Positions 1 to 6,309 of a stretch of 16,221 bases of DNA are shown piece by piece. The number at the start of each line of letters is the position of its first letter. The first letter of the stretch is position 1. Source of the stretch: JBIOHJ01 sp044448905 (GTDB lineage Bacteria; Bacteroidota; Bacteroidia; AKYH767-A; OLB10); NCBI GenBank assembly GCA_044448905.1, contig JBIOHJ010000074.1, positions 1 to 16,221 on the forward strand. The letters run 5' to 3'. A program made the position numbers and the translations under genes. Below the pieces are notes generated by a model. It did no database searches. It worked only from the letters and a program-made list of their open reading frames with translations, and had not been told where the DNA came from.

Positions 1-282
1 CTGGTTTTCACCAATTTTTGTAAAAGGAAAGAATGGGATTTGCAGTGCTTTAAAAGCAAAAATGAATTAAGAGATAGCTTGAACGAAATCCCTTATGACC
101 AAATAGGAAGTTCTCAATTACTAATTATGCAGGAGGTCAATATTCCTAAGTTATTTGAGATAAAAAAGTTGTACGTAAAAGTTAAGCTTGACTTAAAATA
201 CAATGACTGGAAAGTGAATATTAACTTTTCAGATACGCTTAATAAAAAAGAAATCGCAAAGGACTATTTACTTCATCCGTAA
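1..282 (+). CDS. 3' end of an unrecognised cassette gene (partial)
   Basis: The reading frame is open from the first base of the window to a TAA at 280-282, giving 93 residues of a C-terminus; the true start is upstream. A TTG at 40 could in principle initiate, but nothing supports it over a longer gene. The visible part is charged, lysine-rich and soluble, with no membrane segment and no motif I recognise. It ends in a YLLHP-like tail. It is followed 30 bp later by the first attC-like repeat, so it is the gene of cassette 1. The 3' end of this cassette (GCGCATAAC, 312-320) predicts that the cassette begins with a GTTATGCGC-like sequence upstream of the window. Confidence 0.6.
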   Translation: MVFTNFCKRKEWDLQCFKSKNELRDSLNEIPYDQIGSSQLLIMQEVNIPKLFEIKKLYVKVKLDLKYNDWKVNINFSDTLNKKEIAKDYLLHP

Positions 283-311
283 GTCAATAAGAAACAATGC
301 AAAGAATAACT

Positions 312-471
312 GCGCATAACATTAGATTAAAAGAAATAAAAAAAAGAAGGGCTTTGAGAGGTAAACATCCCGCCTAAGGCGGGACTAATAAACAGTGTAG
401 GTAAACGAACAGTAGTGCTTCTAAACCCTTCTTTTTTTTACTTCTTTAATCCCTTCTTCGTTCGTTATCCG
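312..471. repeat. attC-like cassette recombination site 1
   Basis: This is a 160 bp imperfect inverted repeat. The outer left box is GCGCATAAC (312-320) and the outer right box is GTTATCCG (464-471). The inner arms run from GATTAAAAG to AAGAAGGG on the left and from CCCTTC to CTTTAATC on the right. They pair over about 26 bp with one A.C mismatch and one unpaired A on the left arm. The central region carries a small hairpin, TCCCGCCT-A-AGGCGGGA. The outer boxes do not match each other beyond GTTAT, but the right box matches the end of the next cassette. The A8/T8 arms could also terminate transcription. Confidence 0.8.
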
Positions 472-474
472 TCA

Positions 475-505
475 TTCGTGGCGGCAGTGCTACGATTTAT
501 GTTTG
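475..505 (+). promoter_or_regulatory. Possible Bacteroidota -33/-7 promoter inside cassette 2
   Basis: TATGTTTG at 498-505 fits the Bacteroidota -7 consensus TAnnTTTG exactly. TTCG at 475-478 is one base from the -33 TTTG, with 19 bp between the boxes. The ATG of the following gene lies 26 bp downstream of the -7 box. If real, this cassette carries its own promoter and does not depend on transcription from an upstream array promoter. Confidence 0.45.
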
Positions 506-530
506 TGCAAGGAATGAGCAAAAAATAATT

Positions 531-2123
531 ATGAGTAAAATAAGAAAGCGAGTTTTTATTTTGGGTGCAGGGTTATTTAGCTTTATCAATTTCTCATCAG
601 CCCAACTCACTTTTCAAAAAACTTTTGGCGGAACAAATCTTGATAGAGGAAATTCTGTTCAGCAAACAACTGATGGTGGATATATTATTACTGGAGAGAC
701 TTCAAGTTTCGGGTCTGGTTCTGAGGACGTTTATTTGATAAAGACAGATACAAATGGAGATACCTTATGGACAAAAACTTTTGGCGGAACAAGTATTGAA
801 AATGGCTATTCCGTTCAGCAAACTACAGATGGAGGATATATTATTACAGGAAGAACCTTTAGTTTCGGTGCAGGTAATTATGATGTTTATTTAATCAAGA
901 CCGATGCAAATGGAGGCTCACTTTGGACAAAAACCTTTGGAGGAATAAGTGAAGACAGGGGCTATTTGGTTCAACAAACTACAGATGGAGGATATATAAT
1001 TGTTGGATATACTTCTAGTTTCGGAGCAGGCAGTGCGGATGTTTATTTAATCAAGACCGATGCTAATGGAAATTCGCTTTGGACAAAGACATTTGGCGGA
1101 ACAGATTATGAGCAGGGAAATTCCGTTCATCAAACTTCTGATGGAGGATATATTATTACCGGAGAAACCAGAGGTTTCGGTGCGGGTTTTAATGATGTTT
1201 ATTTAATCAAGACCGATGCCAACGGAGATTCCCTTTGGACAAAAACATTTGGCGGAACGGATGCTGAATGGGGCAATTCAGTTCAGCAAACTACGGATGG
1301 AGGATATATTATTACTGGATATACCGATAGTTTCGGTGCTGGTACTGGTGATGTTTATTTAATCAAGACCGATGCCAACGGAGATTCCCTTTGGACAAAA
1401 ACATTTGGCGGAACAGGTACTGATTTTGGTAATTCCATTCAGCAAACTACTGATGGAGGATATATTATTACCGGACATACCTCGAGTTTCGGTGCAGGTT
1501 CTTTTGATGTTTATTTAATCAAGACAGATACAAATGGAGATTCACTTTGGACAAAAACTTTTGGCGGAACAAATGATGAAAGGGGAAATTCCGTTCAGCA
1601 AACTACGGATGGAGGATATATTATTACCGGAAGAACCTTTAGTTTCGGTGCAGGCACTTATGCTATTTATTTAATCAAAACCGATAGTATGGGTAATAGT
1701 GGATGCAACCAGGGAAACCCTGCCACCATTATTACCACACCTGCAACACAGGTAACAAGCCCTGCAACAATTGTCACTTCTCCTGCAACAATTGTAACTA
1801 ACCCGGCTACAATAGTTGGCAGCGGAGGTACTGTTAATACACTTTGCACAACTGTTGGCATAAATGAAATTGTGTTGGGTAATTTTTTTATTATTTCTCC
1901 TAATCCATCCGCAGGTAATTTTATTATTTCACTTGAAGGAATAATTATAAAAGGCAAGGTTGAAATATTAAACATTCTTGGAGAGAATGTTTTTGCAGAA
2001 AATGTTTTCAATGAATCAAAAAGGGAAATTAATCTAACGAACATTCCAAGCGGAATATATTTTGTGAAAGTGTTTGATGGAGACAATTATTACAGCAACA
2101 AAATTTTTATTGAAAAAGATTGA
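531..2123 (+). CDS. Secreted seven-repeat protein with T9SS C-terminal sorting domain
   Basis: 530 residues. An N-terminal signal peptide (about 1-25, ending SSAQ) directs export. Residues 31-394 are seven tandem units of exactly 52 residues, each carrying TFGG, QQTTDGGYI(I)TG, SFGAG and DVYLIKTD signatures. Seven aromatic- and glycine-rich units suggest a seven-bladed beta-propeller, which is my inference. Residues about 395-428 form a low-complexity linker of PAT(I/Q)V-type repeats with a Cys on each side. The last 80 residues (ISPNPSAGNF ... IPSGIYFVKVFDG) are a typical Por secretion-system (type IX) sorting domain, so the protein should be displayed on or released from the outer membrane. 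No enzymatic motif is visible; a binding or adhesive role is only a guess. Units 5 and 6 are nearly identical at DNA level, a sign of recent repeat expansion. It is the gene of cassette 2, large for a cassette. Confidence 0.85.
   Translation: MSKIRKRVFILGAGLFSFINFSSAQLTFQKTFGGTNLDRGNSVQQTTDGGYIITGETSSFGSGSEDVYLIKTDTNGDTLWTKTFGGTSIENGYSVQQTTDGGYIITGRTFSFGAGNYDVYLIKTDANGGSLWTKTFGGISEDRGYLVQQTTDGGYIIVGYTSSFGAGSADVYLIKTDANGNSLWTKTFGGTDYEQGNSVHQTSDGGYIITGETRGFGAGFNDVYLIKTDANGDSLWTKTFGGTDAEWGNSVQQTTDGGYIITGYTDSFGAGTGDVYLIKTDANGDSLWTKTFGGTGTDFGNSIQQTTDGGYIITGHTSSFGAGSFDVYLIKTDTNGDSLWTKTFGGTNDERGNSVQQTTDGGYIITGRTFSFGAGTYAIYLIKTDSMGNSGCNQGNPATIITTPATQVTSPATIVTSPATIVTNPATIVGSGGTVNTLCTTVGINEIVLGNFFIISPNPSAGNFIISLEGIIIKGKVEILNILGENVFAENVFNESKREINLTNIPSGIYFVKVFDGDNYYSNKIFIEKD
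621..1712 (+). repeat. Seven tandem 156-bp coding repeats
   Basis: The repeats have a 156 bp period with no indels, each encoding one 52-residue unit. A 66 bp block at 1193-1258 recurs without any change at 1349-1414, one period later, while other units have diverged. This points to recent duplication or gene conversion within the array. Confidence 0.85.
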
Positions 2124-2156
2124 AACGAAACAAAATCGTGCGAGAAGTCGAACGAA

Positions 2157-2313
2157 CGGATAACATACAGATTAAAAGAAATAAAAAAAAGAAGGGCTTT
2201 GAGAGGTAAACATCCCGCCTGAGGCGGGACTAATAAACAGTGTAGGTAAACGAACAGTTGTGGTTCTAAACCCTTCTTTTTTTTACTTCTTTAATCCCTT
2301 CTTCGTTATACGC
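2157..2313. repeat. attC-like cassette recombination site 2
   Basis: 157 bp. The left outer box CGGATAAC (2157-2164) is complementary to the start of its own cassette at 464-471. The right outer box GTTATACGC (2305-2313) opens cassette 3. The inner arms carry A8 and T8 blocks flanked by GAAGGG/CCCTTC. The central hairpin is TCCCGCCT-G-AGGCGGGA, differing from site 1 only in the loop base. Confidence 0.8.
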
Positions 2314-2362
2314 AATTTTAACGCTCCGAATAAACTTAATCGCCAACTCAAAAACTAAAGCA

Positions 2363-3253
2363 ATGAAAAAATATCTACTACTGATTCCGTTGATGTTGAT
2401 TTCAGCGGTATCCTTTGCACAATTCGACTTTTATACTATTGACTTTGAAGACACGGCTTCATTACATTATCTGAGAATTGATACTGCCTCTAATCCGAAT
2501 AACATTTGGCAAGTTGGTGCGCCTCAAAAAACAATTTTCACAAATGCTTACTCAAGTCCGAATGTTATTGTTACAGATACCATTAATCCATATCCAATAA
2601 ACGACACCTCATCTTTTATAATTGTAGACGTTGCAGGTACCGGTTATACATTTGTTCATACTGCTTCTTTGCAAGGAGAATATTCTGTTAACTCTGATAC
2701 TTTAACTGACTTTGGCATGATAGAGTTTTCACCTGACAATGGAACATCATGGTATGACATTGTAAACGATACCTTCATTACAAATAACATTTTTATGCCT
2801 CCTGGTTGGGTTATATTAACGGGTAACTCAAACGGGTGGCAACCATTTTATGTAAACCTTGCCGCATTAGGACCGTTATTCAATATTCAACTTTTTGACA
2901 CAGTTCTATGGAGATTCACATTTATCAGCGACAGCATTCAAACAAATAAGGACGGGTTAATGTTTGATGATTTACATTTTGAAGATTATGTTGAAAGCAT
3001 ACCAGAAATACAAAATGATAACTTGATTTCAATTTCTCCGAATCCGGCTTCAGATGAATTAAGGGTTCACAGAACAACAGTCAGCGACAGTCAGAAAGTT
3101 CAAGTTCTGAATTACACAGGACAAATTCTTTACGACAACTCAAATTTCATTGGAGAAACAATAGATACACGACAACTTACAAACGGAATTTACTTGCTGA
3201 AATATTCGGACACGAAAAATTTCTCTATCAAAAAGTTTGTAGTACAACATTAA
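2363..3253 (+). CDS. Secreted protein with T9SS C-terminal sorting domain
   Basis: 296 residues. The signal peptide (1-19, ending SFAQ) is clear. Residues about 21-210 form an aromatic- and Asp-rich beta domain containing IDFED near the start and GLMFDDLHFED near its end. This layout is typical of jelly-roll "choice-of-anchor" or MAM-like secreted domains, although I cannot assign a Pfam family by eye. Residues 222-296 (ISISPNPASDELRV ... LTNGIYLLKYSD ... KKFVV) are a type IX sorting domain, predicting passage through the outer membrane and surface attachment or release. No catalytic motif is evident. It is the only gene of cassette 3 and starts 50 bp after the GTTATACGC boundary, without a strong Shine-Dalgarno sequence, as is usual in Bacteroidota. 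Confidence 0.8.
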   Translation: MKKYLLLIPLMLISAVSFAQFDFYTIDFEDTASLHYLRIDTASNPNNIWQVGAPQKTIFTNAYSSPNVIVTDTINPYPINDTSSFIIVDVAGTGYTFVHTASLQGEYSVNSDTLTDFGMIEFSPDNGTSWYDIVNDTFITNNIFMPPGWVILTGNSNGWQPFYVNLAALGPLFNIQLFDTVLWRFTFISDSIQTNKDGLMFDDLHFEDYVESIPEIQNDNLISISPNPASDELRVHRTTVSDSQKVQVLNYTGQILYDNSNFIGETIDTRQLTNGIYLLKYSDTKNFSIKKFVVQH

Positions 3254-3283
3254 ACGACACACCTTCGGACGAAAAGAAAAACT

Positions 3284-3440
3284 GCACATAACATCAGATT
3301 AAAAGAAATAAAAAAAAGAAGGGCTTTGAGAGGTAAACATCTCGCCTAAGGCGAGACTAACAAACAGTGTAGGTAAACGAACAGTAGTGCTTCTAACCCC
3401 TTCTTTTTTTTACTTCTTTAATCCCTTCTTCGTTATACGC
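3284..3440. repeat. attC-like cassette recombination site 3
   Basis: 157 bp. The left outer box is GCACATAAC (3284-3292) and the right outer box is GTTATACGC (3432-3440). The central hairpin reads TCTCGCCT-A-AGGCGAGA. Compared with sites 1, 2 and 4, both arms have changed together (C to T on the left, G to A on the right), so pairing is kept. The inner A8/T8 arms are retained. Confidence 0.8.
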
Positions 3441-3488
3441 AACTCTTGCGCTTCGATTGAACAGTATTGCTAACTTGAAACTAACAAC

Positions 3489-3989
3489 ATGAAATTAACA
3501 ATAACGACAATATTGGTTTTAATTTTAACAACAAATTTATTTACGAATAAAACTGAATTCTCACTTACAAAAGCCGCCTCATTAATTTATGTTGATGCAG
3601 CGCCTTTATATAAAATTGAGAAAATTGAATTCAAAACATCACGTTGTATGGGACCTTGCCCTGTAATCGAATTAGAAATAAATGCTGACCGTACTGCAAA
3701 TTATAATGCTATTCTTTTTAACGATAAGGAAGGCAAGTTCAAAACTACAATTGATGCTAAAAATTACAATGCAATTATAAATCTACTTAACGAAAATGAC
3801 TTTCCAAATCTGGAAGATGGTTATCAAGTGAAAGGGTTTGATTATCCAACTTATATCCTAATAATTACTTTTGATAATGGTAAGATAAAAGAAATTAACG
3901 ATTATGGAGGGATGGGAACAAAAGGTCTGGAAAAAATTTATAATAAGCTGCTTGAATTACGAGAAAATCAATCATGGAAAAAGAGTTGA
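3489..3989 (+). CDS. Exported DUF6438-like protein
   Basis: 166 residues. A hydrophobic N-terminus (about 5-18) looks like a signal peptide or membrane anchor, although no clean cleavage site is visible. Residues 42-160 resemble DUF6438. The segment runs IEFKTSRCMGPCPVIELEI, with the conserved C-x-G-x-C-P motif (Cys53, Cys57, Pro58), then a strand pair (NYNAILFN) and a following alpha/beta region ending in a GMGTKGLEKIYN helix. The function of this family is unknown; the two cysteines could form a disulfide. It is the gene of cassette 4, whose two ends (GTTATACGCA at 3432 and TGCGTATAAC at 4021) match perfectly. The family assignment rests on memory of the CxGxCP motif. Confidence 0.7.
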   Translation: MKLTITTILVLILTTNLFTNKTEFSLTKAASLIYVDAAPLYKIEKIEFKTSRCMGPCPVIELEINADRTANYNAILFNDKEGKFKTTIDAKNYNAIINLLNENDFPNLEDGYQVKGFDYPTYILIITFDNGKIKEINDYGGMGTKGLEKIYNKLLELRENQSWKKS

Positions 3990-4118
3990 ACGGACATATC
4001 TTCGTGGCGAGAGTAGAGTATGCGTATAACACAAAGATTAAAAGAAATAAAAAAAGAAGGGTTTTGATAGGTAAACATCCCGCCTTAGGCGGGACTAATA
4101 AACAGTGTAGGTAAACGA

Positions 4119-4136
4119 ATCCCGAGCACTCGGGAT
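4119..4136. repeat. REP-like palindrome inside attC-like site 4
   Basis: ATCCCGAGCACTCGGGAT is palindromic except for the two central bases. Nearly the same 18-mer occurs at 8177-8194 inside site 6 as a perfect palindrome. The recurrence at the equivalent place in two sites suggests a small dispersed palindromic element or a shared ancestral variant of the site. Confidence 0.6.
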
Positions 4137-4184
4137 GCTACTAAACCCTTCTTTTTTTTACTTCTCTTTGCACACAAACAGGCC

Positions 4185-4205
4185 CATACTGCCACCGGCA
4201 GTATG
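4185..4205. repeat. Inverted repeat inserted in the right arm of site 4
   Basis: CATACTGCC (4185-4193) and GGCAGTATG (4197-4205) are perfect inverted copies around an ACC loop. Sites 1-3 have no such sequence here; they pass directly from CTTCTTTAATCCC to TTCTTCG. Confidence 0.65.
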
Positions 4206-4277
4206 TCCTCTTCTTCGTTATCGGATATGCTTGGGCGATACAGCTTTCACTAACCTGACTGCAAAAGACAAACAGAA

Positions 4278-6242
4278 ATGAAAAAACTGCTGACCCATTA
4301 TTTAATCCTCACTGCATTCGGTTCGTTTGCACAGAACAAAACTATTGATTCTCTTCAGCAGGCATTAAAAAATTACGATGCACAAAAACTGGAGTTGCGC
4401 CAAAACCTTTTGCCCGATGAAAGTGACACAGCCAAAGTTAAAACCCTTAATGACCTTAGCTGGCAATTCATTATAATTTCTGACTATGATGCTGCAAGAA
4501 AATATACCGGTGAAGCTATGGTAATTGGGCAACAAATCAACTATAAACAAGGTATTGGACGTTCTCATAACCTCATCGGCAATACTTATTATTTTCAGGG
4601 CAATTACCCGGAAGCGCTGAAAAATTATTTTGCTGCTTTAAAATTAAACGAAGAAACCGGGAATAAAAAAGGTATTGCAAATTCTTACAACAACATTGGA
4701 ATTATTTATTTTGAACAGGGCAATTACCCGGAAGCGCTGAAAAATTATTTTGCTGCTTTAAAAATAAGAGAAGATATCGGAGATAAAAATGGCATTGCAA
4801 ATTCTTATAACAACATCGGAATTATTTATGAAAAACAGGGTAATTACCCGGAAGCGCTGAAAAATTATTTTGCTTCAATAAAAATAAACGAAGAAACCGG
4901 GGATAAATATGGAATTGCAAATTCTTATAACAACATCGGAATTACTTATAAAAAACAGGGTAATTACCCGGAAGCGCTGAAAAATCATTTTGCTGCTTTA
5001 AAATTAAACGAAGAAATCGGGAATAAAAAAGGTAATGGTGAGGTTTATAGCAACATCGGAACTATTTATGATGAACAGGGCAATTATCCGGAAGCGCTGA
5101 AAAATCAGTTTGCCGCTTTAAAATTAAACGAAGAAACCGGGAATAAAGAAGGGATTGCAATATCCTGTATAAATATAGGAAACGCCAAAATTAGTATGTT
5201 GCTGGCGCTGGAAGGCAAGGACTGGCTGCTCAAAGGATTACATCTCGCCAAAGAATTGAAAGCAATAGAACTTTTAAAACATAGCTACCGTGGACTTGCT
5301 ACTGCCGACAGCGCTCTTGGTAATTTCAAAGGAGCGTATGAGAATCATAAATTATTCGTCCTGCACCGCGACAGTGTGAACAACGAGGAGGTAACCAAAA
5401 AATCGCTGCAAACCACAATGCAATATGAGTTTGATAAAAAAGAAGCTGCCACAAAAGCCGAACAGGAAAAAAAGGATGCCGTTGCACAAAAAGAATTACA
5501 GAAACAAAAATTAGTTCGCAACGGATTTGTTGGCGGCTTTGCAGTGGTATTACTTTTTGCGGGAGTATTTTTTACACAGAGAAATAAAATAAAGAAGGGA
5601 AAACAACGCAGCGATGAATTGCTGCTTAATATTCTTCCATCGCAGGTTGCCGAAGAATTGAAAGTAAAAGGAAGTGCAGAAGCAAGACAGTTTGATGAAG
5701 TAACCGTAATGTTTACTGATTTTAAAAACTTTACTCAGATTTCAGAAAAACTCTCACCGTCAGAATTGGTTGCTGAAATACATACTTGCTTCAAAGCATT
5801 CGACAACATCATCGGTAAACACAACATCGAAAAAATAAAAACCATTGGCGATGCGTATATGTCTGCGGGCGGTTTACCGGTTGCTAACAAAACAAATGCA
5901 ACTGATGTAGTAAGTGCTGCAATGGAAATACAACAATTCATGCAGCAGCATTTGCAGCAAAGAAAGAATGAAGGCAAAGAACCATTTGAAATAAGAATAG
6001 GAATTCATACCGGCCCTGTTGTTGCAGGTATTGTAGGAGTAAAAAAATTCGCTTACGATATCTGGGGTGATACGGTGAACATTGCATCACGGATGGAAAA
6101 TAGTGGTGAAGCAGGAAAAGTAAACATCAGCGGAGCTACTTATGAATTGGTGAAAGACAAATTCAACTGCACCCATCGCGGAAAAATATCTGCGAAGAAT
6201 AAGGGGGAGATTGATATGTACTTTGCAGAAACAATTACATAA
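4278..6242 (+). CDS. TPR - transmembrane - class III adenylate cyclase
   Basis: 654 residues. An N-terminal signal sequence (1-19, ending SFAQ) is followed by TPR repeats of exactly 40 residues (107-302, NYPEALKNYFAAL signature). Next come a charged coiled-coil-like stretch (about 385-412), one membrane span (about 414-433) and a cytoplasmic cyclase domain (about 470-654). The TPR part should therefore lie outside the inner membrane as a sensor. Visible catalytic residues are metal-binding Asp481 (MFTDFKNFT) and Asp525 (KTIGDAYM), adenine-specifying Lys521 and Asp594 (YDIWGD), and Asn601 and Arg605 (NIASRME). Lys plus Asp at the specificity positions argues for ATP to cAMP conversion, not cGMP. 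TPR-cyclase fusions are common in Bacteroidota. It is the gene of cassette 5, unusually large cargo for a cassette; the downstream site is truncated. Confidence 0.9.
   Translation: MKKLLTHYLILTAFGSFAQNKTIDSLQQALKNYDAQKLELRQNLLPDESDTAKVKTLNDLSWQFIIISDYDAARKYTGEAMVIGQQINYKQGIGRSHNLIGNTYYFQGNYPEALKNYFAALKLNEETGNKKGIANSYNNIGIIYFEQGNYPEALKNYFAALKIREDIGDKNGIANSYNNIGIIYEKQGNYPEALKNYFASIKINEETGDKYGIANSYNNIGITYKKQGNYPEALKNHFAALKLNEEIGNKKGNGEVYSNIGTIYDEQGNYPEALKNQFAALKLNEETGNKEGIAISCINIGNAKISMLLALEGKDWLLKGLHLAKELKAIELLKHSYRGLATADSALGNFKGAYENHKLFVLHRDSVNNEEVTKKSLQTTMQYEFDKKEAATKAEQEKKDAVAQKELQKQKLVRNGFVGGFAVVLLFAGVFFTQRNKIKKGKQRSDELLLNILPSQVAEELKVKGSAEARQFDEVTVMFTDFKNFTQISEKLSPSELVAEIHTCFKAFDNIIGKHNIEKIKTIGDAYMSAGGLPVANKTNATDVVSAAMEIQQFMQQHLQQRKNEGKEPFEIRIGIHTGPVVAGIVGVKKFAYDIWGDTVNIASRMENSGEAGKVNISGATYELVKDKFNCTHRGKISAKNKGEIDMYFAETIT
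4596..5183 (+). repeat. Five tandem 120-bp TPR-coding repeats
   Basis: The repeats have a 120 bp period with no indels. The string GGAAGCGCTGAAAAAT recurs in phase in each unit (for example at 4610, 4730, 4850, 4970 and 5090). DNA-level similarity well beyond what protein conservation needs indicates recent expansion or ongoing homogenisation. Confidence 0.85.
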
Positions 6243-6251
6243 CGTGAGTAG

Positions 6252-6305
6252 CACATCCGATAACATAAAAATTAAAAGAAATAAATTTTTTTGGGGCTTT
6301 GATTG
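6252..6305. repeat. Truncated attC-like site 5 (left part only)
   Basis: Only the left outer box (CACATCCGATAAC, 6252-6264), ATTAAAAGAAATAAA and GGGCTTTGAT remain. The central hairpin, the right arm and the GTTA box are missing, and the next gene's ATG follows at 6310. The left box still matches the start of its own cassette at 4217. A deletion has therefore fused cassettes 5 and 6. Confidence 0.75.
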
Positions 6306-6309
6306 AAAA

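Larger units (their letters stand above)
4022..4225. repeat. attC-like cassette recombination site 4 (enlarged by extra palindromes)
   Basis: About 204 bp. The left outer box GCGTATAAC (4022-4030) pairs with its own cassette start at 3432. The right outer box GTTATCGGA (4217-4225) opens cassette 5. The central hairpin is TCCCGCCT-T-AGGCGGGA. Relative to sites 1-3 it has two extra palindromes: 4119-4136, in place of the usual ACAGTAGTGCT segment, and 4185-4205, inserted in the right arm. Confidence 0.8.

Noticed and set aside
1667..2086. 139-codon minus-strand ORF opposite the T9SS gene
   Set aside because: Antisense shadow of the low-complexity PAT linker and sorting domain; no start context and no family features.
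312..3440. MITE-like transposable elements as an explanation for the intergenic repeats
   Set aside because: MITEs would show flanking target duplications and identical terminal repeats within each copy. Here the outer ends differ within a copy but match across the enclosed gene, which fits cassette recombination better.
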